From Synergistaceae bacterium (GTDB lineage: Bacteria; Synergistota; Synergistia; Synergistales; Aminithiophilaceae), in contig JAESII010000007.1 of the NCBI GenBank assembly GCA_016756725.1, forward strand, positions 148,985 to 212,984: 64,000 nt of DNA, read 5' to 3'. The notes under the pieces are model-generated. The model searched no databases and was not told where the DNA came from. It saw only the letters and a list, made by a program, of their open reading frames with translations. The position numbers were made by a program, and so were the translations under genes. This document shows positions 8,340-16,427 of the stretch, in pieces. How positions within the stretch are numbered: the first letter of the stretch is position 1; each line of letters opens with the position of its first letter.

Positions 8340-8920
8340 CCGTCCGCTGTCCCTGGGCCGGCACGGACCCCCTCTACGTGGCCTATCACGACGAGGAGTG
8401 GGGCGTGCCCTTGAGGGAAGACCGCAAGCTCTTCGAGTTTCTCCTCCTCGAGGGAGCTCAGGCCGGGCTGAGCTGGATCACCATTCTCCGCAAGCGCGAA
8501 GCCTACCGGAAGGCCTTCTCGGGCTTCGACGCCGAGGCTGTGGCGGCCTTCGGCGAAGGGGATATCGCCAGGCTGCTGGAGGACAGGGCCATCGTAAGGA
8601 ACCGGCGGAAGATCGAGAGCGCCGTCACCAACGCCCGAGCCTTCCTCGCCGTCGTTGAAGAGAGGGGATCCTTCTCCTCCTTCCTCTGGGACTTCGTCGA
8701 CGGCAGGCCGATCCGCAACAGATGGCGCACCGTCGATGAGATTCCTCCATCAACGCCTCTCTCGGAGAAGCTCAGCAGAGAGCTGAAGTCCCGCGGTTTT
8801 GCTTTCGTCGGCCCCACCCTCTGTTACGCTTTCATGCAGGCCACGGGGATGGTCAACGATCACCTTCTGAGCTGCTTCCGCCGCTGCGAGATCCTCTGTC
8901 ACGAAGGAGGGGCGCCCTAG
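8336..8920 (+). CDS. tag: DNA-3-methyladenine glycosylase I
   Basis: A 194-residue protein of family length that removes 3-methyladenine from alkylated DNA. The zinc ligands of the E. coli enzyme are all in place: Cys5, His18, His176 and Cys180. The motifs CPWAG, AYHDEEWG, LLEGAQAGLSW and GPTLCYAFMQATGMVNDH are clear. It is coupled to the MFS gene by ATGA overlap. The last nine codons and the TAG stop form one arm of a perfect 54-bp palindrome. Confidence 0.95.
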   Translation: MTVRCPWAGTDPLYVAYHDEEWGVPLREDRKLFEFLLLEGAQAGLSWITILRKREAYRKAFSGFDAEAVAAFGEGDIARLLEDRAIVRNRRKIESAVTNARAFLAVVEERGSFSSFLWDFVDGRPIRNRWRTVDEIPPSTPLSEKLSRELKSRGFAFVGPTLCYAFMQATGMVNDHLLSCFRRCEILCHEGGAP

Positions 8921-8945
8921 GGCGCCCCTCCTTCGTGACAGAGGA
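8892..8945. terminator. Perfect 54-bp palindrome overlapping the tag 3' end
   Basis: Positions 8892-8918 are the exact reverse complement of 8919-8945, centred on CCTAGG. It lies between convergent tag and the usp gene and probably ends transcription in both directions. Its left arm encodes the tag C-terminus. Confidence 0.75.
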
Positions 8946-8957
8946 CAAACGCTGGCC

Positions 8958-9878
8958 CTATCCCTCCTTGGGAAGGCGGTAGACGAGGACGCTGGCGGGA
9001 CTGTAACGGACGACCTTGGCCGAGACACTGCCCAGGAGGAAACCCTCAAGGGCACTCGAGACGCCGCGGTCACCGACGATGACGAGGTCGGCCTTCTCCT
9101 TTTCGGCCAGGTCGATGATCATGGCGTGGGAGCGGCCCACCTCCACACGGGTGCGACAGAGAGGAAGCGTCCCCTCCCGGGAACGGGAGAGTTCTGCCAT
9201 TAACTGGCTCATCCCCTCTTCGGCCGTCTTCCGGGCCCGGGCGTAGTACTCGGGGCCGACGGTGAAGGATCCCCAGTAGGTGTAGGTGGCCTCCGTGACC
9301 TCTTCAACGACATGGAGGAAGAGGACCTCTTCGGCGCCGAGGAGTCGGGCCTGATCAAGGCCGAAGGAGGCGACGGCATGACTCTCGTCGGTCCCGTCGA
9401 GGGCCACCAGGACTTTGCCCAGCTTCTCCAGACCAGGCCTGACGACGAGGACGTGGCAGGGAGCGTAGGGTACGACTTTCGAAGCGACACTGCCCAAAAG
9501 AAGCCGCTCCCATCCCGAAAGACGGCGGTGGCCGAGGAGGATCAGATCGGCGCCGACCTCCCTGGCCCGGCGTATGATGACCTCGTAGGGGCGACCGGTG
9601 ATGATCTTGATCTTCCAGGCGACCTCTTCACCGTCGTCAAGGTTGGCCTTGACCATCTCCTCTACCTTGACGCCCACCTTGGCCTCCACCTCGCCACGAG
9701 GATCGGCGGCTTCGTCGAATTCGGAAGCCAGGACGGGGAACTCGACCTTCGAGTCGACGACGTGGAGGATCTCCAGGCTCTCTGCCCCCTGCTGGGTAGC
9801 CCATTTCAGGGCCTGGCGGATGACGAGAGGACTGGCTTCGCTTCCGTCGACACAGGCGAGAATCTTGTTCATCTTCAT
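8958..9878 (-). CDS. Universal stress protein with two tandem Usp domains
   Basis: A 306-residue protein made of two UspA domains (about 1-147 and 155-306). Both keep the nucleotide-binding motif G-x2-G-x9-G-S: GHRR..GWERLLLGSVASKVV and GDRGVSSALEGFLLGSVSAKVV, so both may bind ATP. Cytoplasmic and of unknown specific role. ATG 9878 is preceded by AAGGAGGAG; ATG 9872 is an alternative. It is last in a minus-strand group with the PfpI-like gene and the unknown gene at 10468. Confidence 0.92.
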   Translation of the reverse strand: MKMNKILACVDGSEASPLVIRQALKWATQQGAESLEILHVVDSKVEFPVLASEFDEAADPRGEVEAKVGVKVEEMVKANLDDGEEVAWKIKIITGRPYEVIIRRAREVGADLILLGHRRLSGWERLLLGSVASKVVPYAPCHVLVVRPGLEKLGKVLVALDGTDESHAVASFGLDQARLLGAEEVLFLHVVEEVTEATYTYWGSFTVGPEYYARARKTAEEGMSQLMAELSRSREGTLPLCRTRVEVGRSHAMIIDLAEKEKADLVIVGDRGVSSALEGFLLGSVSAKVVRYSPASVLVYRLPKEG

Positions 9879-9931
9879 CTTCGCTCCTCCTTTCAGCTCC
9901 TCTTGTTAACGGCCCTTCTTGCGCTCCCGCC

Positions 9932-10465
9932 CTACTCTCCCTGTCCCTCCAGGAAAGCGATCACGGCCCGGCAGAACCAGGGCAGATCATCGGGGCGGCG
10001 GCTGGAGATCATGTGGCGGTCGACGACGACGGGCTCGTCGACCCACTCCGCTCCGGCGTTGACCAGGTCGTCCCTGATGCCCGGCGTCGAGGTGCAGCGG
10101 AAGCCGCGGACAATTCCGGCCGAGATGGGGATCCAGCCGGCATGACAGATGTGGGCCACAAGCTTCCCCTTCTCGTGGAAGGCCCGGGTCAGATCGAGCA
10201 CTTCCGTCAGGCGGCGGAGCTTGTCGGGGGCAAAACCGCCGGCCAGGACGAGGCCGTCGAAATCGGCCTCCTTCAATCCAGCCAAGGCCACGTCGGAACG
10301 GGCGGGGTAGCCGTTTTTGCCCCGATAGACCCGACCCGCCTCGGGGGCGGCGACGACGACCTCCGCCCCCTCCTCGATGAGACGCAGCTTGGGGTACCAG
10401 AGTTCGAGGTCTTCGTAGACTTCTTCGACGAACATGAGGATCTTCTTTCCCTTCAGTCTGGCCAC
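9932..10465 (-). CDS. DJ-1/PfpI family protein (class I glutamine amidotransferase-like)
   Basis: A 177-residue protein with the PfpI/YhbO layout: acidic residues near 14-21 (EEVYEDLE), DGLVLAGGFAPDKLR, and the nucleophile elbow AHICHAGW with Cys107 followed by His108. Family members include proposed deglycases and chaperones. The start is GTG 10465 behind AAAGGAGGAG. The next gene upstream stops only 2 bp away, so the two are co-transcribed, with usp downstream; this suggests a stress-response group. Confidence 0.9.
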   Translation of the reverse strand: MARLKGKKILMFVEEVYEDLELWYPKLRLIEEGAEVVVAAPEAGRVYRGKNGYPARSDVALAGLKEADFDGLVLAGGFAPDKLRRLTEVLDLTRAFHEKGKLVAHICHAGWIPISAGIVRGFRCTSTPGIRDDLVNAGAEWVDEPVVVDRHMISSRRPDDLPWFCRAVIAFLEGQGE

Positions 10466-10467
10466 GC

Positions 10468-11640
10468 TTACTCCTCCTTTCCAGAGGACCCCGCCGCCGT
10501 CGGGGCCATCCCCCGAAAGAGAGGGACCTGCCCGAAAAGATCGTCGAGGCGCTTCTGTCCCCGATAGCGCCTCCAGCTCCTCCAGAGCTGAAGGGAGGCG
10601 AAATCGTTGTCCAAGATGCCGATCGTTTTATTCAGGGAACTGATCTCGTTGTACAGGGCTTGGGGAAAGAAGAGGATCCGGTCCTTTTCCCCCGGCCCCG
10701 GCCGCAGAGGTGAAAGGAGCAGCGCTCCCTCGTCGCCGGTAAGGCGGGTGACGACGAACTGCCGTCGCCCCGAGGCGTCGATTAGGGCATTGAAGCGCTC
10801 GCGACGGCTGAAGCCCCGTTCCTGGAGGTGAAGCAAGCCGTCAAAGGCCCGCTCGTAACGGACCGATCCCAGGTAGGGCCAGAGGCGAACGAGGCCCCTC
10901 ATCTCGCCGAGGAAGACATCGAGACCAAAGAAGTGGGCCTTCTCCGGGTCAAGACGGCCCATGCCGTAATAGGCCTGCCAGATCGAATCGGAGAAATCGC
11001 AGTCCAGCCCAGCCGAACCGTCCTGAAAGCCCAGAAGGACACCGGCCACAGCCAGCATGAGTGGGCGGAGCCATCGAACGGGATCGGCCTGAGCAAGATC
11101 TCGCACGAAAGGGAAAGCGGCCATGGACTTCCTTGCCTCTTGGGCCGTCAGCTCCAGGGCGGGCCAGGGCGTGTCGCCTGAGAGGAACCGCTCCACCAGA
11201 GGCCTTTCCGTCTCGCCGAGGGGAAAGGTGTGGCGCACCAGGCCGTGAGGGGACTGGTGGGGCACGTAGGCGAGCCAGAGATAGTCCCTCTTGCTCTCCG
11301 GAAGAAGGCTGCAGTCGGACCGGTCAACGATGACGGCCGTCTGGTGGAGTCCCTTCTGGAGGAAACGGAATGCCTGCCAAAAGAGGGCCTGGACCGAAAC
11401 GGAGCTGAAGAAGGCGGCCATCAGCTCGGCAAGGGCCTTGTCCACTTCGGCCTGATCGTATTCTTTCCCCCCGCCGAGGTGGATGGGACGGGCCGTCTCA
11501 AACCAGTTGAGGCGCACGTTGCGGCGCTTCCTGGCCTTGTCGTTGAGGAGGACGATCCAGGGCGTCTTCTCCCCCGCCAGGAGCTGAAGCTTCAACTCGT
11601 CGTCAACGGCGACTTCGTTGAGAATGGTTGACGTTTCCAA
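10468..11640 (-). CDS. Unrecognised protein of about 390 residues
   Basis: The TTG start at 11640 (METSTILNEVAVDDELKL) is chosen because GGAGGTG lies 6 nt upstream; the track start at 11703 would run into the divergent gene. The protein is mostly soluble, rich in aromatic residues and Arg, with a run of three Trp-containing motifs (IWQAYYGMGRLDP, LVRLWPYLGS, LQLWRSWRRYRGQKR). There is no signal peptide and no convincing membrane span beyond one weak hydrophobic stretch (LRPLMLAVAGVLLGF). I do not recognise a family. It sits 2 bp upstream of the PfpI-like gene and so probably belongs to the same stress-related operon. Confidence 0.7.
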   Translation of the reverse strand: METSTILNEVAVDDELKLQLLAGEKTPWIVLLNDKARKRRNVRLNWFETARPIHLGGGKEYDQAEVDKALAELMAAFFSSVSVQALFWQAFRFLQKGLHQTAVIVDRSDCSLLPESKRDYLWLAYVPHQSPHGLVRHTFPLGETERPLVERFLSGDTPWPALELTAQEARKSMAAFPFVRDLAQADPVRWLRPLMLAVAGVLLGFQDGSAGLDCDFSDSIWQAYYGMGRLDPEKAHFFGLDVFLGEMRGLVRLWPYLGSVRYERAFDGLLHLQERGFSRRERFNALIDASGRRQFVVTRLTGDEGALLLSPLRPGPGEKDRILFFPQALYNEISSLNKTIGILDNDFASLQLWRSWRRYRGQKRLDDLFGQVPLFRGMAPTAAGSSGKEE

Positions 11641-11667
11641 AAGGGCACCTCCGGACGCGATAGGTTC

Positions 11668-12087
11668 ATGGACACTTTCGAAGTAAAATGGGTGAGACTT
11701 CATCGGGAAAGGGCGTGTCCGCCGTTGAAAAAGCTGCCTTGGCCAACGATCGCCATCGCCGTCGTCGTTCTTGTCTGTCTCGTCTCAGGCTACCTCCTCT
11801 TTCAGAAGGCCATGGCCCGATCGGAAGCCATCGTCCTCGTCAAGGAACGGGCTGTCACACCGGAATATCTGCGGGAGTGGGTCAAGGAACAGGAGGCGAT
11901 AGGCCCCGTCGAGGTGAAAGGCTGGGATGTCACCGAAGGCGACCGTGAAGGGACCTTCATCGTCAGCTTCACCGTCGAAAGAAAAGCCGCTGCCGACTGC
12001 GAACCCGGTATCGACGGCTTCTGGTTCCGCGTGAACTGCGAGACGGAGACGATCGAACCCGTCCAGCCCAGGGGATCGGGCTACTGA
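11668..12087 (+). CDS. Small single-span membrane protein, unknown function
   Basis: A 139-residue ORF with a basic N-terminus, one membrane segment (IAIAVVVLVCLVSGYLLF, ~residues 28-46) and a ~90-residue C-terminal domain (SEAIVLVKERAVTPEYLREW...GTFIVSFTVERKAA..) probably outside the membrane, with two Cys (DCEPGIDGFWFRVNCE) that might form a disulfide. No good ribosome binding site precedes ATG 11668, so a start at GTG or TTG within the next 20 codons is possible. It is divergent from the unknown gene at 11640 and followed by a hairpin. Confidence 0.65.
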   Translation: MDTFEVKWVRLHRERACPPLKKLPWPTIAIAVVVLVCLVSGYLLFQKAMARSEAIVLVKERAVTPEYLREWVKEQEAIGPVEVKGWDVTEGDREGTFIVSFTVERKAAADCEPGIDGFWFRVNCETETIEPVQPRGSGY

Positions 12088-12088
12088 A

Positions 12089-12122
12089 GCGCCCCATAGG
12101 GGGCGGCGTCCCCTATGGGCGT
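12089..12122. terminator. Bidirectional hairpin
   Basis: An inverted repeat (CGCCC-C-ATAGGGG with CCCCTATGGGCG, one bulged base) lies between the small membrane protein gene and the convergent threonine dehydratase, followed by TTT on the plus strand. It overlaps the TAG stop of the dehydratase at 12113. Confidence 0.6.
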
Positions 12123-13123
12123 TTCCGATCTGCCGAGGCCAGAATCTCCGCAAGACGCCCCAAGGCGACGTTGCCGCCGCTCAAGACGGCGACGATCTTC
12201 TTGCCTTTCAGAGGGAACAGCCCGGAAAGAAGGGCCGCCACGGAAACGGCACCCGAAGGTTCGACGAGCACCTTGGCCCGCTCAAGGAGGAGCACCATCG
12301 CCTCGACGATGGCTTCCTCCTCCACGAGGAGCACGTCATCGACGAGGCGCCTCACCACGTCAAAGGTCTTCTCGCCGGGCATGGTGGTCCTCAGCCCGTC
12401 AGCCAGGGTCTCGATCCCCTCCAGGGCCGTCCTCTTGCCGGCCCGGAGGGAGAGGGCCATGGAGTTGCTCTGTTTCGGCTCGACGCCGTAGACGGCGATG
12501 GAGGGGCGGATCTCCTTGAGGGCCGTCGCCACGCCCGATATGAGTCCCCCTCCGCCGATGGGAACAAGGACGGCGTCGACGTCGGGAAGGATGTCGACGA
12601 TCTCCAGGCCGATCGTCCCCTGGCCGGCCATGACGCGCTCGTCGTCATAGGGGTGGACGAAGGTCATGCCATCCCGGCGGACCAGATCGGCGGCCTTGTC
12701 GAGGCGCTCCGTCGACGTGGTGCCGCAGGCGACCACCTCGGCTCCGTAACCCCTGATGGCGTCGACCTTGGCCTCGGAGGCGTCGACGGGAACGACGACG
12801 ACGGCCCTGTAGCCCAAAAGGCCGGCCGCACAGGCCACGGCCTGACCGTGATTGCCCGAAGAGGCCGTCACCACCCCGCGCTCCCCTTCCTCCGCCGCCA
12901 GAGAGAGGAGGGCATTGAGGGCGCCACGAAACTTGAAGGCCCCCGTCTTCTGAAGATTCTCGGCCTTGAGGTAGACCTCGTTGCCGCAGAGACGGCCGAT
13001 CGTAGATGACGATTCCAGCGGCGTTCTCAAGACGCGGGAAGCGATGCGGGCCCGGGCCTGGACGATCTGTGACAGCGTTAGCACCAACGACACCCCCTGA
13101 AATGAGACCGTTCTTTTTCCCAT
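12113..13123 (-). CDS. Threonine ammonia-lyase (catabolic serine/threonine dehydratase), PLP fold type II
   Basis: The enzyme deaminates L-threonine to 2-oxobutyrate, feeding amino-acid fermentation. PLP lysine is in KTGAFKFRGA (K64 in ORF numbering). SSGNHGQAVA and the phosphate loop PIGGGGL are present, plus a C-terminal SGGN. At ~336 residues it lacks the regulatory ACT domains of biosynthetic IlvA, so a degradative TdcB-like role is more likely. ATG 13123 follows GGGGGTGGG; GTG 13084 (MLTLSQIVQAR), behind GGGGGTG, is a credible alternative giving a family-typical N-terminus. Confidence 0.92.
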   Translation of the reverse strand: MGKRTVSFQGVSLVLTLSQIVQARARIASRVLRTPLESSSTIGRLCGNEVYLKAENLQKTGAFKFRGALNALLSLAAEEGERGVVTASSGNHGQAVACAAGLLGYRAVVVVPVDASEAKVDAIRGYGAEVVACGTTSTERLDKAADLVRRDGMTFVHPYDDERVMAGQGTIGLEIVDILPDVDAVLVPIGGGGLISGVATALKEIRPSIAVYGVEPKQSNSMALSLRAGKRTALEGIETLADGLRTTMPGEKTFDVVRRLVDDVLLVEEEAIVEAMVLLLERAKVLVEPSGAVSVAALLSGLFPLKGKKIVAVLSGGNVALGRLAEILASADRKRP

Positions 13124-13182
13124 TATAGCCCACCCCCTGCCCCGTCGCAGACGGGGCGAAAGTCTAAGGAGCCTGATCAGCC

Positions 13183-14436
13183 GTGGATTCTTTTGACATC
13201 GTCATCATCGGCGCCGGACCGGCAGGCCTTTTCGCCGCCTGCCAGGCAGCACGCCTCCAAGCAAGGACGGTCCTTCTCGAGTCAGGCGACGAGGCCGGAC
13301 GCAAGCTCCTCCTCACCGGCAAGGGCCGGTGCAACTTCACCCAGGAAGGCCTTTCGGCCCAGAACCTCCAGGAGGCCTTCGGCCCCAAGGGACGCTTCCT
13401 CCACAGCGGCCTCGCCGCCTTCGGCCCCGAGGCGATCCGACGTTTCTTCGACGAACGGGGGCTTCCGTCCGTCGTGGAACGAGGTAAACGGGTCTTTCCC
13501 GCCCGGGGAGATGCCCGGTCCGTCCGGGACCTCCTCCTCTCGGAAGCCAGCAAAAGGGGCGTCCGCCTCCTCACCCGCTGCCCGGTGAGGGCTCTGGCAG
13601 CGGAAGGAGGCGCCATCGTCGCCGCCGAGACGGACAGCGGCCCCGTCAGGGGAAAGGCCTTCATCGTCGCCACCGGCGGCTGCAGCTACCCTCGGACGGG
13701 CTCCACCGGCGACGGCTTCCGTTGGGCAAGGGATCTTGCCATTGACGTCGTCCCGCCTCGCCCTTCCATCGTCCCCATCAGGACGGCCGAACCGTGGAGC
13801 CATGGCCTGAACGGCCAGATCCTGAAAAACGTGGGCCTGACCCTTGTCCGAAACGGCCGCCGCCTGGAGGACCGTTTCGGCGAAATGCAGTTCACCCCCT
13901 TCGGGGTCAGCGGTCCCATCGCCATGGACCTCTCCCGGGCCGTCGGCACGGCCCTGGAAAAAGGCGGCACCGTCAGGCTCGCCATCGACCTCAAGCCCGC
14001 CCTGAACGCCGAAAAACTGGAGGCCCGGATTCAGAGAGACCTGGACAAGCTCCGGAGGCGGCCTGTCGGGGCCCTTCTGGCAGGCCTTCTCCCCCGGGCC
14101 CTCATCTCTCCCGTGGCCCAGGAGGCGGGACTGGAAAAGGAAAAACCTCTCCAGGGCTTCACCCGAGAGGAACGGAAAAACCTCGTCGCCACCCTCAAGG
14201 AACTCCCGCTGACGCCGACAGGACTCCTCGGCTTCGACTGGGCTCTCGTCACGGCAGGAGGCGTCTCCCTCAAGGCCCTCGATCCCAGGACCCTGAGAGC
14301 CAAAGCCTGGCGCAACCTCCACTTCGCCGGAGAGGTGATCGACCTCGACGGGCCCACCGGGGGCTACAACCTTCAGATCTGCTGGAGCACGGCCTACCTG
14401 GCCGGCCTGGCTGCAGCCCGTTCCGCCAGAGGCTGA
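13183..14436 (+). CDS. NAD(P)/FAD-dependent oxidoreductase, HI0933/BaiN family
   Basis: A 417-residue flavoprotein with dinucleotide-binding GAGPAG (residues 10-15), GRKLLLTGKGRCNFT, a second FAD motif ATGGCSYPRTGSTGDG, and the C-terminal TAGGVSLKALDPRTLRAK...HFAGEVIDLDGPTGGYNLQICW that defines the HI0933/YhiN/BaiN family. The physiological substrate of this widespread family is mostly unsettled. The GTG start at 13183 has AAGGAG about 11 nt upstream. Confidence 0.9.
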   Translation: MDSFDIVIIGAGPAGLFAACQAARLQARTVLLESGDEAGRKLLLTGKGRCNFTQEGLSAQNLQEAFGPKGRFLHSGLAAFGPEAIRRFFDERGLPSVVERGKRVFPARGDARSVRDLLLSEASKRGVRLLTRCPVRALAAEGGAIVAAETDSGPVRGKAFIVATGGCSYPRTGSTGDGFRWARDLAIDVVPPRPSIVPIRTAEPWSHGLNGQILKNVGLTLVRNGRRLEDRFGEMQFTPFGVSGPIAMDLSRAVGTALEKGGTVRLAIDLKPALNAEKLEARIQRDLDKLRRRPVGALLAGLLPRALISPVAQEAGLEKEKPLQGFTREERKNLVATLKELPLTPTGLLGFDWALVTAGGVSLKALDPRTLRAKAWRNLHFAGEVIDLDGPTGGYNLQICWSTAYLAGLAAARSARG

Positions 14437-14479
14437 AAAGGCACATCAGATTATCGTCGGAAAATTCTCCGCCAGCCTC

Positions 14480-14508
14480 TTGATCACGACGGGACTAGCT
14501 CCTACACT
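14480..14508 (+). promoter_or_regulatory. Sigma70-type promoter of the decarboxylase gene
   Basis: TTGATC (14480-14485) and TACACT (14503-14508) are separated by 17 nt, about 35 nt upstream of GTG 14544 and within the 107-bp gap after the flavoprotein gene. Confidence 0.55.
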
Positions 14509-14543
14509 GAGGGCCGAATTCACCATGATCGGGAGGGAATGGC

Positions 14544-15725
14544 GTGGAAGAGGAAAGCTGCTACACCTTTGACTTCGACCGCCACATGGATCCGGAGAGA
14601 TTTGAGAGGATCAAGGCCTTTGCTGCCGACAAGGAGACCCCCTTCGTCGTCATCGACCTGGAAAGGATCGGCGATAAGTACGACGAGCTACGCCGTCTCC
14701 TCCCCTACGCCAAAGTCTATTACGCCGTCAAGGCGAACCCCGACGACGAGATCCTCAAGATGCTCATCGCCCGGGGCTGCCACTTCGACATCGCCTCCGT
14801 CTTCGAGCTGGACCAGATGCTCCGCCTCGGAGCCAGGCCGGACGACCTGAGCTACGGCAACACGATCAAGAAGGCCCGCCACATCGCCTACGCCTACGAA
14901 AAGGGAGTCCGCCTCTTTTCGACGGACTCCGAAGAGGACGTGCGCAAACTCGCCGCCAACGCCCCGGGTTCGAAGGTCTTCTTCCGTCTCCTCACCGACG
15001 GCAGCGGCGCTGACTGGCCCCTGTCGCGCAAATTCGGGGCCCATCCCGACACGATCTACCGTCTCATCCTCCTCGCCGCCGAGCTGGGCCTCGACCCTTA
15101 CGGCGTCTCCTTCCACGTCGGCTCCCAGCAGCGCGACATCGGCCAGTGGGACAACGCCATCGCCACCTGCCGCTATCTCTTCGACTCCGTCGCCCAGGAA
15201 GGCGTCCATCTGCGCATGATCAACCTCGGTGGCGGTTTCCCCGCCAACTACGTCTCTCCCACCCACGACATCGAACTCTACAGCCAGGAGATCACCCGCT
15301 TCCTCGAAGAGGACTTCGGCGACCAGGCCCCGGAGATCCTCATCGAGCCAGGCCGCTCCCTCGTCGGCGACGCCGGCGTCCTCGTCAGTGAAGTCGTTCT
15401 GGTCTCGAAGAAGTCGGAGTTCAACCAGTACAGCTGGGTCTACCTCGACGTGGGCAAGTTCGGCGGCCTCATCGAGACCATCGACGAGGCCATCAAGTAT
15501 CCCATCTTCGTCGACGCCGGAGGAGCGCCGAAGGAGGCCATTCTGGCCGGCCCCACCTGTGACAGCATGGACATCCTCTATGAGGACACCAAATACGAGG
15601 TCCCCGGCGACATCACCGAAGGCGATCGGGTCTACATCTTCACCACCGGCGCCTACACGACGAGCTACAGCTCCGTCAACTTCAACGGCTTCCCGCCCCT
15701 GAAGGCCTACATCTTCCGGGGCTAG
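14544..15725 (+). CDS. PLP-dependent ornithine/lysine/diaminopimelate decarboxylase family (fold type III)
   Basis: A 393-residue protein of the eukaryotic-type ODC fold. PLP lysine is K63 in YYAVKANP. HVGSQQRD, the phosphate-binding GGGFPA, EPGRSLVG and GPTCDSMD (catalytic Cys of the partner subunit's active site) are present. This length and the CDS motif fit ornithine or lysine decarboxylases rather than DAP decarboxylase (LysA), but no residue here settles the substrate. The GTG start at 14544 follows GGGAGG. It is a single gene with its own promoter and a strong terminator, suggesting a role in polyamine synthesis or amino-acid decarboxylation. Confidence 0.88.
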   Translation: MEEESCYTFDFDRHMDPERFERIKAFAADKETPFVVIDLERIGDKYDELRRLLPYAKVYYAVKANPDDEILKMLIARGCHFDIASVFELDQMLRLGARPDDLSYGNTIKKARHIAYAYEKGVRLFSTDSEEDVRKLAANAPGSKVFFRLLTDGSGADWPLSRKFGAHPDTIYRLILLAAELGLDPYGVSFHVGSQQRDIGQWDNAIATCRYLFDSVAQEGVHLRMINLGGGFPANYVSPTHDIELYSQEITRFLEEDFGDQAPEILIEPGRSLVGDAGVLVSEVVLVSKKSEFNQYSWVYLDVGKFGGLIETIDEAIKYPIFVDAGGAPKEAILAGPTCDSMDILYEDTKYEVPGDITEGDRVYIFTTGAYTTSYSSVNFNGFPPLKAYIFRG

Positions 15726-15740
15726 CGGCAGACGGACAAG

Positions 15741-15775
15741 ACAGGAGGGGCCTCCCGCAAGGAGGCCCCTCCTGT
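15741..15775. terminator. Bidirectional hairpin terminator
   Basis: A perfect 15-bp stem (ACAGGAGGGGCCTCC and its complement) with a 5-nt loop lies between the convergent decarboxylase gene and the end of the Mrp operon at 15783. Confidence 0.8.
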
Positions 15776-15782
15776 TCTGGCG

Positions 15783-16427
15783 TCAGAAGACCCAATGGTG
15801 GTGGAGGAAACGTAACGCGACGATCCACGCCCCCAGGGCCACCTTGACGGAGACGGAAAGATTCAACGGCAGCAAAAGGCCTCCGGAAAAAAGCCGCCCC
15901 CTCTCGCCCGGGGGGAGGGAAAAACCGAGCAGCGAGGTCCAGGCCAGACAGAGGAAGAGGATCAGAAGCCCCTTCTCCAGGGAAAGAAGATATTCTTCGT
16001 CAAGCCCCTTGAGGGCGGGCAAAGGTCCCATCTGAAGCAGAACGGCCCCCGTCGCCAGAGAGACGCCGGCGGCAAAGCCCCCTCCCGGGGCCAGATGTCC
16101 CGTCAGGGCCTGGGCGGCGCCGATGAGGAGAGCCACGAAAGCCCCGCCTCGGACCATGAAAAGCAACGCCGGATCGTCAGGCAGGTTGCCCATTCCCTCG
16201 TCCCGGGCCAGGTGGACGGTGACGCCCAGAACGGCCACGGAGAAGACGAGGACTTCAAATAGGGTGTCGTAGAGGCGGACGCCGAGGTAGACGACGGTGA
16301 CGGCATTGGCCACGTTCCCCCGCTCGGCCAGCAGCGTCACCGTATCGTCGGCGAGACGGAAGGCTCCCCCCTCAAGGCCGACGAGGAGAAAGAGCCCCAC
16401 CGCCGCGGCCAGATAGAGGCGCCTCAT
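15783..16427 (-). CDS. Mrp/Mnh antiporter subunit: MbhE-like N-terminus fused to MnhB domain
   Basis: A 214-residue membrane protein. Residues ~40-75 (NAVTVVYLGVRLYDTLFEVLVFSVAVLGV) resemble the MbhE/MrpA C-terminal helix pair, and residues ~90-210 (LTGHLAPGGGFAAGVSLATGAVLL) carry the PGGGF signature of MnhB/MrpB. It is thus two subunits of the Pyrococcus MBH membrane arm in one chain. It is the last gene of a seven-gene minus-strand operon and overlaps the preceding gene by 4 bp. Expected role: part of a sodium/proton antiporter membrane module. Confidence 0.82.
   Translation of the reverse strand: MRRLYLAAAVGLFLLVGLEGGAFRLADDTVTLLAERGNVANAVTVVYLGVRLYDTLFEVLVFSVAVLGVTVHLARDEGMGNLPDDPALLFMVRGGAFVALLIGAAQALTGHLAPGGGFAAGVSLATGAVLLQMGPLPALKGLDEEYLLSLEKGLLILFLCLAWTSLLGFSLPPGERGRLFSGGLLLPLNLSVSVKVALGAWIVALRFLHHHWVF

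Noticed and set aside
13125-13135. TATAAT next to ATG 13123 of the threonine dehydratase gene
   Set aside because: No -35 hexamer at a suitable distance. If used, it would place the transcription start inside the gene and favour GTG 13084, but the evidence is too weak to list as a promoter.
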